Source of the DNA: Piezodorus guildinii
Taxonomy: Eukaryota > Arthropoda > Insecta > Hemiptera > Pentatomidae
Assembly (NCBI GenBank): GCA_023052935.1
Contig: CM041294.1
Coordinates: 9,534,414-9,598,413, forward strand
Length of the DNA stretch: 64,000 nt
Direction: 5' to 3'
Part shown: one piece after another, positions 43,726 to 55,899 of the stretch
Numbering within the stretch: the stretch's first letter is position 1
How the letters are laid out: each line of letters starts with the position of its first letter
The notes under the pieces: generated by a model
Told to the model about the DNA's origin: nothing
The model's input: only the letters and a program-made list of their open reading frames with translations
Databases searched by the model: none
Program-made: the position numbers and the translations under genes

Positions 43726-44522
43726 TCGTTATTATTATTCCACAGCGCTACAACCCAGTCACGGGTCTCGCCCTCCTCCAACTGTTTCCTCTAATCATCA
43801 TGGTTTTGAGCCGATGCCATCTAGCGCATTGCACACCATCCGACCATCTCAACCTTGGTCTTCCTCTTCTTTATATCCCATGGATCGGCTGAGTGAGCAA
43901 TATTTTGGGCATTTCTCCATTTGCAATCCGGGCAATATGTCCTGCGTATCTTAATTGTCTTAACTTCATAGCCCGGACCACATCACCTCCAAAAGTTGTA
44001 GAGGTCCTGATCTGTGCGCCACTTCCACTCCTCTCCAACTTTCACTTCTCCAAAAATACGGCAGAGAACTTTTGTTTCAAAAATGAGGAGTTTCTTTTCG
44101 GTTGCCATTGAAGTCGCCCAACACTCTGATCCATAGAGCAGTACGGGACGCGCCAATGTTTTATATAGATGGAGCTTGGTCTGTCTTGAGAGTATCCGCC
44201 TGGTTAGCTGCTTGCCTAACCCAAAGTAGCATTTGTTAGCTGCTGTTATTTTTCTTCTCATCTCAATATCGGGGTTATTATTTTGGGTGGCCACTGATCC
44301 CAGGTATGTGAACTCTGAGACCTTCTCAAACTTATGTACCCCGATAGTGACTGTCTCGCCTAGCATTGGGATTTCTTCTGCTACCATATATTTTGTTTTG
44401 GACTCATCAACTTTCAGTCCAAGTCAACTGGCAGAAAAGCATCTGTCACAGCCTGCAGAGAGCATCCCACAATGTTTATGTCATCTGCGTAAGCGAATAG
44501 TTGGACAAGTCTGGGTGTTAAG
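43726..44522 (-). pseudogene. LINE-beta-type RT C-terminal fragment (GSECW type)
   Basis: The minus strand reads QLFAYADDINIVG near 44490, FTYLGSVATQNNNPD, MRRKITAANKCYFGLGKQL, KTLARPVLLYGSECWA and ETKVLCRIFG (44387-43983). A decayed tail follows with CPDCKWRNAQNIA and an AATAATAATAA end at about 43730. It is related to, but distinct from, the family at 4572-5669. At its 5' side it is cut at 44522, where a direct repeat begins. Confidence 0.75.
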
Positions 44523-44985
44523 GCACAATGCTCAGGTGACCCCTATAGAAGAAAGGGTATTTAGTGTTTGATTTGCAGCAAATACTCCCAACACCCTATC
44601 TATCCATTAACACAGCTTATTACAAAAGGTTACTATATGTACCTACAACCTCACAGTGCACATTGTTCAAGAGACATATTGTTTTATGTGGCATGAGGAA
44701 ATAAGATGACGTGGATCTGATCAAATAGCTTCAGGTGTATCTGGAAAAACCATTATGTTGCCTGGGAGAATATCACAAAGATACAGTATATCAATATACT
44801 ATATAAATATACAGTACATGGCAATAATGAACAGCTTTGTAATCCTGAAGAAACCTTCAATCTGTGTAATTGATCAAAAATTTCTCTTACCTGACTACAC
44901 AAGATTGTGATATTAATCATGCAAGGATTGAAAGGACAAAAAGCAAGCAGCTGTCTTTACTCCTGCAGACTGGCAATACCTGTAG
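44523..44985 (+). repeat. 465-bp direct repeat, left copy
   Basis: It matches 52546-53010 at roughly 95 percent by eye, with an 11-nt gap and a 3-nt gap. It starts with cacaatgctcaggtgacccc, which in the right copy is the 5' head of a SINE-C. The left copy therefore carries a 20-bp SINE remnant and must derive from a duplication of the right-hand locus. No coding features. Confidence 0.8.
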
Positions 44986-45017
44986 TATCTTTACACTCCC
45001 ATACTCGTGGGAACAAA

Positions 45018-46231
45018 ATGTCTGAACTTTTTAATAAAAACAATAACTTTTTTTTTTGAGATGAAGAATCTGGAGTCCTTCCCAAGGAAGACTTGTCTTC
45101 CTTGGAGCCACTACGCACCTCAGCGATTTCGCCTGAGGATTTAATTGACGAGTCGAGTGTGAGCAGCCTTCTCGAAACCCTTACAGGCAAGATTGAGGGC
45201 TGCCACATAGAGACTAATCAGGAATTGTTGGTTGCGACCACTGCGCAAGCTAGTACGGACGCCCAGACTCAACAAACACTCAAGGTCACTAAACCTAAAC
45301 CCTCCAAATCCGAATCTCAAGATCAGGTCCCCTCTAGGTCTATGAGGAGGAGAAGGAGGAAACACCATCCTAGAGCTAGGATTATATTAAAGACAACTGA
45401 TGCCGCTTCGACATCAGGTAAACACACAATACCGGAGCCTGGAAGGAGTCAGGCTAAGTCTGGTGCTGTGGCCCTCCATTCTGGAGCAGACTCTGTACCT
45501 GGCACGTCTTGCTCTGGACCCAAAATTCAGGACCTATCTTATCTGTGAATGTTCCAGAAACTAAGACACCTCCTGCAAGGCCAATGAGCAAGGTTACAGG
45601 GGTACGCAAGGTACCTGCAAACGTACCCGGGAAGCCCCAAGGGAGAGCAGCCTCTCAAGTTAGCGTTCCCAGTAAATGACCCAGGTCATCTCCAGGAACC
45701 TCGGCCCCAGTGGCCAAGAAACCTAAGGAGGCAACATCCAGCTACACTTCTGCTGCAAGGAACCTGTTAGTGGCGGTGATCCCTGTGGGCTATCCGCTCG
45801 AACAGCTCACTCGTGAGCAAAGCGACATGCTTAAAGAAAGGATCACCGATAAGGTAGGCGCATTAGATCCTTTTGGAGAACACCATCCTGCCTTCGATGG
45901 AGCCAGCTTCAAGTTGGGCGGCTGCATCGTATGTTGCCAGGATGAGGCGACTAAGACCTGGCTTGAAGTCACTATTCCGACGATGAGATTGTGTGAAGGA
46001 ATGTCTCTTCACACTTGTGATGTGTGGGAACTCACAAAGACCGCCAAGGTTGGTGGAATCTTTCCCAGCCGGATACTTACCGAGGCCGAACTTTTTAACC
46101 GTATATGGGTCCAAAATCACAATGTTGATGGCATACATACTTGGACTCTACTATACCTTAAAGTCTTCTACACTATCTTTAAGGTACCTGAGACGAGCGT
46201 ATCAAGAATATGGCACTCAACTGTGGCATGA
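45018..46231 (+). pseudogene. LINE-alpha ORF1, frameshifted
   Basis: It starts MSELFNKN, shifts frame at a T-run (45050-45058), and reads SAISPEDLIDESSVSSLLET, an Arg-rich patch (SMRRRRRKHHPRARI) and, after a further shift near 45545, the DUF4780-like domain. That domain contains GEHHPAFDGASFKLGGCIVC, TKTWLEVTIPTMRLCEGM and FPSRILTEAELFNRIWVQN. Such ORF1 products are thought to bind the element RNA. The sequence differs from the palindrome copies clearly more than the ORF2 parts do. Confidence 0.75.
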
Positions 46232-46744
46232 ACAGTGTTACTCTCAGAATTCTTAAATCTAAGAAGACTGAAGAACCTACTCTGGAACAGGGAGTGCCGA
46301 CTCGAGTTGAAGGTGAGGTCGAGGCAGTCTCCAGGATCCTGGAGGAAGTTAAAATGGACGAGGAAGGCGAACATTCCAGGTTGGGTGGCGGGTGGGGCGA
46401 AGCCGAAGGTCCCAGCTGCTGGTGGGACTGTAGGCGGACCCCTGCCACCGGAGTCTTTGCCTGGTCCGATTCCCTCCCGGGGTTAAACAGTCAAAGTCTG
46501 AGGGGAGGCAGGTTGTGACAACGGCAGGTGGGGTGAGCTCCAAGGGGGTAGTGAAAGCTACTCCTAAGGACAAACCCCTGCCGCCGTGTGTGCCCACCGG
46601 CATCACTGGTGACTTAAGGTCTACCACCGAACATGAGAGGTTGATGGTGGGGAGAAGCCCAAGGGCTCAGTTCATGCTGAGTCTAAGGGTGGACCCCGGC
46701 AACAGCAGTCTGGCTGTCCTCCCACTACTGAATAACACCATACC

Positions 46745-49700
46745 ATGAAGATGCTGCAGATCAATCTCCACCACTACATTGCTGCTTGTGGTGTTCTACA
46801 GCAGTTTGTTAAAGGTAAGGACATAGATATCATTCTTATTCAAGAACCTTATTTACTAAATGGCAAGGTTATTGGATTGAATCTGAGGGGCTTTGAAATT
46901 ATCTCGGCCCCCAGCAATCCCAGAGCCTGCATTTTATTTTAAAAAACTCTAAAACTGCTGTCTCTTTTGCAATTTTGTTCCAGAGATCTAGCTGTAGCTC
47001 AATTCAACCCGAAAGGGAACTCAAGACATAGGGAGCTGACTATAGTGGCGGGCTATCTGCCTTATGAGGATTCAGACCCTACTTACATCATTGGCACAGC
47101 CCTGGAGTGGTGCAATCAAAGTATCATTGCAGGTCTGGATGCCAACGCACACCACAGAATCTGAGGAAGCACGAACACCAACAATAGAGGTGAGCTAATC
47201 CTAGATTTCATAATTGAAAATGATCTCATTATCTTGAACAAAGCCAGAGTACCTACCTTTTTTAACAAAAACAGATCTGAGATCATAGATATAACCTTAG
47301 CCTCTAATTCGTTAAGGTCCCACATTATTAACTGGCATGTAGTTGATGAAGAAACATGTTCAGATCATAAATACATCAGGTTCGATCTTAAATGTGATGA
47401 AACCTATACTACAACATTCAGGAATCCCAGACTAACAAACTGGGATTCCTTTTCAGTACATTTAGCTGAGGCTGCCAAGAGTTGTCCTACCAGGATTGAT
47501 AATCCATTGAATCTTGAATGTCTCAACTCCTCATTAACTCATGCTCTCATGCATTTCTACTTTGAAAGCAACAGTATAAAGAGGTCTACGAATAATAGGA
47601 AGGCTTCTTGGTGGAATAATGACCTTAAAAGGCTGAGAGTTCTCACCAGGAGACTTTTTAATTTGGCCAAAAAAACTGGCAGATGGGATACTTATAAAAC
47701 AGCTTTAACTTTTTTAATCGGACTCCCCGGGGAGGGGGGGGGGCACCACTAGGAGGTGACAGTAGGCATTGGTAGGGATAGGGAGGACTGGAAGTTTATC
47801 ATAGCAGTGGGTAGGGCACTATGGCTTGATAAAATTCACAGAGAATGGGGGAGACCCCCGCACCTATCTCCCTTTCAAGTCCTCCTGTTACCCTACCCAT
47901 TTGCCCCTTTGAAGCTAATAATAATATTGAAAGTTTTTGTAAGATACAATTTGTACACGTTCTACTTAAGTCTTCCTGAATATTATATCATGGCAAAAAT
48001 AATGGAAAAAGAAAGTAGATTTCAAAATGGTCAGCAGGGTAAATAGTATCAGTAGAGTTCAAAGTCATTATTCATCCTTAACAAAAAAAGCTGGCTCATC
48101 TTCTCCCAAAGACTATCACAATGTTTCTAGGTATCATAAATCTGTCAGACACACTAAACCACATGCATGGAGGAACTTCTGCAGTGACATAGACAACTTA
48201 CCAGCTGCTTGCCGTGTTAAGAAAATCCTATCTAAACAACATGACCAGGGGATACTTGAAACCCTTAAGACTCATGACAATCAACAAACGAACATGAAAC
48301 ACTACTCATGCTTGCGGAATCACACTTTCCCAACTGTAAGGTTATAAACTTAGACAACAATGATGTGGTCTACCCTACTGACCGAGCCAGCAAAGAGGCC
48401 TGGCATACAGCCAGAGGAATCATCACCTCTAACACGCTTGAATGCCATTTAAGTCTCCAGGCATTGATGGCATCTTTCCAGCTTTATTGCAGAAAGGCCT
48501 TTCAATTATCAAACGATACCTTCTCTTACTACTCAGAGGTAACTTAGCATTAAACTATGTTCCAATTATTTCCTGGGAATCCAAACTCTGCTACATCCCC
48601 AAACCTGGGAAAGGTACCTATACAGACCCTAAATCATTCAGACCTATATGCCTGTCCTCCTTCCTGATGAAAATTCTTGAAAAATTTTGGACAGGCATAT
48701 TAGAGAACACCTATCACTTAACAGACCATTACATTCACTTCAATTCGCCTACCAGGCAGGTAATTCTTGCGAATTAGCTTTACACAATCTAGTCTCCAGG
48801 ATGGAGACATCCCTGGAACAGAAAGACATAATGATTGGCACCTTTATCGATATTGAAGGTGCTTTTGACCGTACTCCCTAAAACACTATCCTGGGTGCCC
48901 TGTCTGACTGTGACATTGATCCTGCCATCAGAGGTTGGATAATGGTTATGCTTGAAAGTAGAACCTAAGTATCGGTACTATCCAATACTCCACTAAGGAT
49001 CAAACCACATGGTGGCTGCCCTCAGGGTGGTGTTCTATCGCCTCTACTTTGGTGTTTGGTGATTGATCCGCTTGTCAAGAAACTAAACTCCCAAGGCTTC
49101 TACACACAAGGCTACGCAGATGATGTCGCAACCCTTATAGGGGGCAAATATCAATGCGTGATATCCTCCTAACTCAAACATGCTATCTGTATTTTTTGTG
49201 ATTGATGCAAATCTTCTGGACTTAACATCAATCTACATAATATTAATGTCTGCACATTCACACACAAAAGAAAGGTAAATATGAACTTACCTAGTATAAA
49301 TGGCACACAACTTACCAACTCAAACGAAGTAAAGCACTTAGGGATCATTCTTGACCACAAATTGCGGTGGGACATTCATATCTCTTACTTTGCTGGTAAA
49401 GCTTTAAAATGCCTTTGGGCGGGCAAAAATGCTATTAATAATGTTTGGGGACTCAAACCCCAAATCGTCTATTGGCTTTACACAACGGCCATTAGACAAA
49501 TGCTCACATACTACTCCGTTATATGGTGGCACAGGGCTCACTTAGGGAACAATAAAAAGGTACTTTGTAAATTGCAAAGGCTCGCTTGCCTTATGATAAC
49601 TGGGGCAATTAAGACTACTCCAACAGCTGTGATGGAGACAATGCTGAACATCATGCCTCTAAACTTGGAAGCGGAAGCACAAGTGCTAAGAACTATCTAC

Positions 49701-50706
49701 CGCTTTACCAAATTAGGCAAGTGGACCAATAAGTTTACCTATCAAGGCCATTGCAACATACTTAGCGGGCTCGATGAAAACAATATCCTAGCTATGCCCT
49801 CAGATTTACAAATCTGGAAGTTTATCAGTGCCAACTACAGAGTCACTATTGATAAATCAAGGAAACACAGACCCAATCATGGTATAAACTGCTACACTGA
49901 TGGCTCACTAATGAACAACGGCTGAGGTGTGGGGGTCTGGAGGAAAGACAAACCGAACTCTGGAGCTATCATTCCACTAAGCAAACATACAACGGTTTTT
50001 CAAGCTGAACTTCTTGCTATCCTCCATTGTGCAACTGACTTATGTGTCAAGAATACAAGTGGTAAAAAGATAAGTATTTATACTGATAGTCTGACTGTAC
50101 TTGGCGCCTTGCAATCAATCACATAACAATCTCAAAAGTCGTTGAGGCATGTAATGTGACCCTAAACAATCTTGCTAGGAACAATAGCGTTAGCATTGAA
50201 TGGGTACCTGGACACCCTGGCTTTAGTGGGAATGAGAAAGCTGATGAACTAGCTAGGAAGGGGTCAGCAACAATTCCCATCACACCGGAACCCCTATGTG
50301 GAATCAGTTTAAGTTCTGCCTTTAGGACTATTAAACAATCCTACTTAATAAAATTTAAACAACTCTGGTTAAATAAAGGACTTAATCACTCACTTAAATT
50401 TTTAGATTGTCCTAGTATTAGTAGAAGGAAGTGTCTACTTAGTATGAGTAGGCCATACCTAAAAACCATAACTGCTATCTACACAGGACATGGAAAACTT
50501 CTACCACATGTTCAAACTTGGTATCTCTAATACCCCTTTATGACCCCTATGAAACATCTTTCCAAATAGTCTGCCACTGTGACAGACTAGCAAAGTTAAG
50601 GTTCACTCTATTTGGTGAAGTCCGCTTAGAACACCCTATGAACAATAAACTAGTCAATCCAAATAGCCTTCTGAAGTTTGCTATTGCAACAAAATTCATG
50701 TTTTAA
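46745..50706 (+). pseudogene. LINE-alpha ORF2 (EN-RT-RNase H), degraded
   Basis: Endonuclease: KMLQINLHHYIAA at the start, DIILIQEPYLLNGK, LDANAHHRI, RGELILDFIIEND and CSDHKYIRFDL (46745-47400). RT: SPGIDGIFPALLQKG, YIPKPGKGTYTDPKSFRP, QFAYQAGNSCELALHNL, IDIEGAFDRTP, GCPQGGVLSPLLW and GYADDVATLIGG (48440-49145), then VKHLGIILDHKLRWDIHI. RNase H: CYTDGSLMNNG, VFQAELLAILHCA, ISIYTDSLTVLGAL and HPGFSGNEKADELARK (49890-50260). The tail runs to VNPNSLLKFAIATK. At least ten stops or frameshifts interrupt it. Confidence 0.85.
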
Positions 50707-50770
50707 AACAATCACTTTTTGACTCTATGGTGCACAATAGACTGACTTGGTCGCGGTGCTAACCCCATGC

Positions 50771-52094
50771 CAGCTTCCATTTATGCTGCTGTGTCTATCG
50801 GACAGAACATCTTACATTTTTTCTCTTTCGTCAATAATAACCAAGTTATCAGGGAATCACATCTCTTATAAGTTGTGGCTTGACCATATAAGATTAATTT
50901 TTTTATTTTTTGCTCAATTACAAAGGTTAATTATTAAGAATAATAAACCAAAAATGACAAAATCAAACATGGTAATATTGAAAATCACACAACTTCTGAC
51001 TGTAATAAAATAGAATATGCGAGGTCTGTTTCTTCTTGACCTATTTAACCTCCTGGACATGGTCAATTTTCTCTAAACTATTTCGCCTTCTGGGCATGGC
51101 CAGTATGTTAAGGACAGAAATGCACTTATACGCTTAAGGAAAATTGGGCCGGAGGAAACCAACCTGTCATAATTTAAAAATAATTAAAATTCTGCCAGTA
51201 TGTAGCAACAACAAGAAAGCTCAGGAAAATTAGTTTTTTTGTTCTCGAAAAGAAGTTACCATGCACCATCAGCACAAGCATTAAGATGTCGAATTCTGCA
51301 AGAAAATTTCATTTTTATTAGGCAAGTTGTGATACAAAGTTTTTTTTTTTCTTTTTCTTCTTGGCATTGGAGCTCTCCATACAGCCAATGTGATATAAAG
51401 TTGAGCTAACAAAAGCTCAAGAAATGAGAGTTGGAAAGTACATGGTGCTGCTCTCTTGTGGCAGTTATTTAGAACCATAATAGTTTCAGTGGTACCTATG
51501 AGGGAGCAGCACTGATCCAAAGTTGAGCTCCTATAATTTCCTTATATCCTGGCAAAAAATAAAATTCTCCAGCTGACTTCATAGGACTTTGGAAATGGCC
51601 GTTTCCTTTGCTGGCAGGTAAGTAAATGGTAAGTAGTAGTAGGACCTACCTACTAAGTAGGTAGTAAATAAAATTATAATTTTTTTTTTCTTGATTTGTG
51701 CTGTTACTTAAATGGAGTTACTTAAATATTACTTTCCTGTAGTTATTATTCTTTTATGAATTGTATTTAAGAATATCATTTAAATAATTATTTATCATAA
51801 CATATATAAACTATGATTATAAAACTGTTACGTTTCGAGGTACTTCTTATGTACTTCTTTTATTTATATATTTATTATTTAATAAATATATAAATAAAAA
51901 GAAGAGATTGTTCCGAATAATACATTCGTAATTAAAATCACTCTTCTATAATAATAATTGATATAAATTAAATAATTAATTGTTTTATGATCTTATGTAT
52001 AAAAAATACTTTATTTACTTTAGATATGAAATGTAAAAAATAAAATATTCCCATCTAAGAAATGTTTTGTCTTTGACCACTTGTTTGTACATTA
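50771..52094. other. spacer without recognised gene
   Basis: No coding region recognised. A short palindrome of ctactaagtaggtag type lies near 51640-51665. Confidence 0.45.
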
Positions 52095-52230
52095 TTTTAA
52101 GGTCCCTTTATGCTGCTGTGGCTGGTTCGAGGATGTGACTAAGTTGTGCTTCTTGAGGGACTTTGGATGAGCACCTGCATCGCACAGGCTCGAATCCACC
52201 TTTTTACTTACTGTGAATGTTTGTCCTTGC
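52095..52230 (-). mobile_element. SINE-C, partial diverged copy
   Basis: It shares with 52318-52566 the stretches ctttatgctgctgtggctgg and gcatcgcacaggctcgaatccacc (against gcaaaggcttgggaccacc), in the same orientation. The head is missing or too diverged to see. Confidence 0.5.
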
Positions 52231-52317
52231 TTCATGACGAACACATTTCTTGGGCTTTAAAGGGATATAAAAGTGAAAGAAAAGATAAGGAGTCAGTTAC
52301 TAACAATCCAGCAGAAA

Positions 52318-52566
52318 GATTTTATTGTATGTCACTTTATGCTACTGTGGTTAATTGAACGATGCTACAGTGGGAGCCCTAAATTTGTCTATCCAGGTTT
52401 AATTAGGGTAGGGATCTTTAACGAATACCTAACATCGCAAAGGCTTGGGACCACCTTTTTATGTCCCCTCCGAAGGACGGCATTACTAAGGATCTTTATT
52501 CCTTAGAAAATTTAACCTTGGGCTTAGAAGGGTGTTTATGCTAGCCACAATGCTCAGGTGACCCCA
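52318..52566 (-). mobile_element. SINE-C, near complete
   Basis: The minus strand begins GGGGTCACCTGAGCATTGTG followed by GCTAGCATAA. It continues through CCTTCGGAGGGGACATAAAA, GGTGGTCCCAAGCC, GGGCTCCCACTGTAGCATCG and ends AGCATAAAGTGACATAC. It agrees along its length with 61080-61370 on the plus strand. Confidence 0.75.
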
Positions 52567-53010
52567 TAGAAGAAAGGGTATTTAGTGTTTGATTTGCAGC
52601 AAATATTTCCAACACCCTATCTATCTATTAATACAGCTTACTACAAAAGGTTACTTACAATGTTAGTTAATGTACCTACAACCTCACAGTGCACATTGTT
52701 CAAGAGACATATTGTTTTATGTGGCATGAGGCAATAAGATGACGTGGATCTGATCAAATAGCTTCAGGTGTGTTTGGAAAAAACATTATGTTGCATGAGA
52801 GAATATCACAAAGATACAGTATATCAATATACTATATAAATATACAGTACATGGCAATAATGAACAGTTTTGTAATCCTGAAGAAACCTTCTTCAATCTG
52901 TGTAATTGATCAAAAATTTCTCTTACTTGACTACACAAGATTGTGATAATAATCATGCTAGTATTGAAAGGACAAAAAGCAAGCCGCCGTCATGACTCCT
53001 GGAGACTGGT
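52546..53010 (+). repeat. 465-bp direct repeat, right copy
   Basis: Partner of 44523-44985. Its first ~20 bp are the SINE-C head. It ends at ctcctggagactgg, where the left copy passes into the LINE-alpha 5' UTR. Confidence 0.8.
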
Positions 53011-53380
53011 ACTCTTTCGTTCGACAAGTATCCAGCAAACAGAATCCACAAAAAGAAGAGAAATGTTTTAATGTGACTTCCATGGCAAACTCCCTTTTCT
53101 TGCTTTCTCCAAACTTTTGGAAAAAGTAAGCATTTTGATAAAAAGGGCCATTAATTTAAATGGAAAAAAGATAAATTGGATGAAAATAAACTGGTGACAC
53201 TATGAATCAACATTTGGAGTAATGATATATAAGTACACGCTGGAATGGAATTCCAGGTCATCGATTTCCAGAGACAGAAAAGAGGAAGGCAACTGTCATT
53301 GGTTTCCATCACCATACTGCTCTCATATGCAGGGTCAACCCTTCGGAAAAAACAAACCCTTTTTGTCAGATACTTCTTTT

Positions 53381-53393
53381 ATAGACAAAGAAT
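53381..53393. repeat. LINE target-site duplication, left (atagacaaagaat)
   Basis: This 13-bp sequence occurs again at 54061-54073, directly after the LINE tail. Confidence 0.9.
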
Positions 53394-54060
53394 ATGGTGG
53401 CGATCTTGATGATATTAATATATCAGGTCATACTTTTGAACACGTAGAGAAATTCAAGTATTTAGGTTCAATGATAACAAGAAAAAATGAAATCCAGGAA
53501 GAAATAATGTCCCGGTTAAAGGTGGAAAATGCGTCTTATTATTGAGTTGCTAAATTACTTAGCTTCCGGCTTCTGTCTAAAAACTTAAAGGTTAGAATTC
53601 GTAAAACTATTATTCTTCTGGCGGTTGTTTATGCATGTGGAACGTGGCTGCTTACTTTGAAGGATGAACAACAGCTTAAGGTTTTCGAAAATAAGGTACT
53701 GCGTGAAATATTTAGTCTGAAGAGAGATGAGGCCACTGAGGAGTTTAGAAGGTTGCACACCGTGAAAATGCGGAGTTTGTACCCTGTGAATATAATTAAG
53801 TTGATAGCATCGCGGAGACTCAAATGGGCGCATAAAGTTGTTGGGCTCGGTGAGGAACGGATTCCGAGAAAGTTGGTATTCGCTGAACCGACTGGTAGGC
53901 GTCCGAAAGGTAGGCCGAAGCGTCGATGGGAGGATTGCATTAAGGCTGATCTCGGAGCTTGGTCTTGACCGGTGAAATTGGACGAGTCTGTGCAGGTGAA
54001 GTTTGGTGGTATCGGCATCGAACCTTTGGGTTCGGTAAGCCTATTATTATTATTATTATT
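53394..54060 (+). mobile_element. 5'-truncated LINE-beta with 13-bp TSD
   Basis: The C-terminal part of the same LINE family as 4572-5669: INISGHTFEHVEKFKYLGSM, ITRKNEIQEEIMSRLKVEN, then LLTLKDEQQLKVFENKVL, SLYPVNIIKLIASRRLKWA and GRPKRRWEDCIKADL. It ends in an (ATT)n tail at 54042-54060. Perfect 13-bp duplications (53381-53393 and 54061-54073) bound it, so it is a complete 5'-truncated target-primed insertion of 667 bp. Stops make it inactive. Confidence 0.9.
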
Positions 54061-54073
54061 ATAGACAAAGAAT
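54061..54073. repeat. LINE target-site duplication, right (atagacaaagaat)
   Basis: Matches 53381-53393. Confidence 0.9.
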
Positions 54074-54579
54074 GCAAAAATTTATATAAAACAGTGAAAA
54101 TATTGCAGAATTTGACTTTTAAAGACTTTTTAATTGCTGAAAATGAATCCGTATGAAATTTACTACACTACAAAATCAATTTTATGTTCATTTATTTTGC
54201 CATTCTAAATATGGTACCATAATATAAAGATGGTGCAAAATGTAAAAAATCAGAAGGTGGTAAATGTAAGTTGAGAAACTTCTGGAAAAACAGTTGTTAC
54301 TAATGACGTAACAGTGATATTTTCTATGTGCATTGATTGTAAGTATTAGCCAACTATTTTTCATAAATATTGGTAATATATTTATTTGTGTTAATCAACT
54401 TCCTGATTTTTCATGTCATCTTGAATTTTCGTATTGCTGTCCTGTTTACATTAAAAAAACAACAACTGACTTATGCCATTTTGCCATCTGAGCACATATT
54501 TAATCTAAAATAAATATTTCCATCAATATCCAAATCAATTAGTTTTTATTTAATTTAAATTTTACTTAATACTTTATAG

Positions 54580-54662
54580 GGGTCACCTGTGGTGTAGTGG
54601 CTAGCATAACAGCCATCTATGCCCAAGATCATGGGTTCATACTTTGCAGATGGCCCTTTTTA
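54580..54662 (+). mobile_element. SINE-C head only
   Basis: ggggtcacctgtggtgtagt, then ggctagcataacagccatctatgc-type sequence with a B-box-like GGGTTCATACT, then a short tttt run. It matches the first ~80 bp of 61080-61370 and lacks the body. Confidence 0.65.
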
Positions 54663-54946
54663 AACATTAATGGCCAATAGTAGACCCAGGAGCAGTTTTA
54701 TTTTGGTTAAGAGAGGGAAATTTTGGCTTTTTGGGAGGGAAGTTGTGTTTTAGAAGGGGAAAGGAAGAAGGTTTGAGGAAATTATCAACCAAATAGGCTC
54801 AAATATTAAAGTAGTTGAGGAATATTGGTAAGTATTTGGTATATAAAACATACTTTAAATTAGTATATTTATTTATTTTCCTCAGTGCTCATTTCAGGGA
54901 AAGGAAAACTTTTGTATATTTATTTAAAAAAATAAAATCAATAATA

Positions 54947-55880
54947 TTGGGTTGGTAAATAAGTCCTTTCGGTTTTATTTTTATGTCTCTATGATACACT
55001 TCTTATCTGACGGATTAATTACCAAGGTGGATTATTTATACTAATCGTAAAATGTTAAAAACCATATCTGTTAACTATTGTTGAAACTAGCTTAATCTGC
55101 GTTTGATGTTGCACTGTGAATATGGAAGAAAATATCATTCGTTATTGGCATATGTTGTAGAGTTAAAAAAAAAAAAGTAAGCGTGCTGCAAAAGCTCAGA
55201 AAAATTTGAAGTGTTCATGGGGATGATGTCTTAACCTAACGCACCTGTCAAAATTGGTTTGCCAAATTTCATTTAAGAAATTTTTACGTCTATGATGTTC
55301 AATGGTCTAATCGCCCAAATGAAACTGAAATGAGATCTGTTAAGGCCATTGTTAATCAAAATCCCACCCAATCAATACGAAAGATTGCTATGGCACTACA
55401 AGTGTAGAAAACCATTTGCACAAACTTCTAGTGCTTTATATCATCCCCCACTCTCTTAATGAAGTCAACTTGGCAAGATGCATTTCTGTTTGTGATTCAC
55501 TATGAAAATGGCAACATGTAACCATTTTTGAAAAGTTTGGTAACAGGAGATGAAGAATGGATATTTTGGTTTTTAAGGATGTTATTCTCTATGGGCTAGT
55601 GCCATCAGAACAAAACATTAATTCAACCCTATACTGCTAAAAATTAACAAAATTGGATCAATCAGTTAAAAATAAAGGCCAAGAACTGGCTAATTAGATG
55701 GGTGTTGTGTTCCACTAAAACAGTGCTAGGTCCCACACCTCATTGGTCATTCGCAATAGATTATTGAGTCTTGGATGGGATCTTTTGCCCCACCCTCCCT
55801 GTTAACCAGACCCTTATTTACCTCCCTATTCAAGTGGTTGCCATTTATTTCAGTCTTAATCGACTATGTTTATTATCAAC
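54947..55880 (+). pseudogene. mariner-like transposon, decayed transposase
   Basis: The left end reads ttgggttggtaaataagtcc, a mariner-type terminal repeat. From about 55122 transposase is readable in shifting frames: NIIRYWHM, CQNWFAKFHLR, EMRSVKAIVNQNPTQSIRKIA, LVTGDEEWI-like sequence at 55540-55560, and TSLVIRNRLLSLGWDLLPH (55737-55800), which includes the region of the third catalytic Asp. The right terminal repeat was not found, so the 3' end is lost. Not functional. Confidence 0.75.
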
Positions 55881-55899
55881 CCTATTTGTAAAATATAAT

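Larger units (their letters stand above)
44986..50770 (+). mobile_element. LINE-alpha, near full-length but decayed
   Basis: A non-LTR retrotransposon with 5' UTR (catactcgtgggaacaaa before the ATG, shared with 43629-43650), DUF4780-like ORF1, then ORF2 with endonuclease, RT and RNase H. The RNase H and RT motifs place it among R1/LOA/I-type LINEs; the exact clade needs a tree. Many stops and frameshifts show it is inactive. Parts of it recur at 30132-33731 and 34353-43628. Confidence 0.85.

Noticed and set aside
42882..43781. A 299-codon protein-coding gene
   Set aside because: The first ~50 codons are LINE-beta tail and LINE-alpha 5' UTR read by chance; the rest is ORF1 of LINE-alpha, repeated at 31391-31927.
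44523..53010. The 465-bp direct repeats as LTRs of one retrotransposon
   Set aside because: No TG/CA-type ends, no primer-binding site or flanking duplication, and the left copy includes a stub of an unrelated SINE head.
53222..53393. Extension of the LINE at 53394 upstream in the same open frame
   Set aside because: The 13-bp target duplication ends at 53393, so the upstream part of that frame is flanking DNA.
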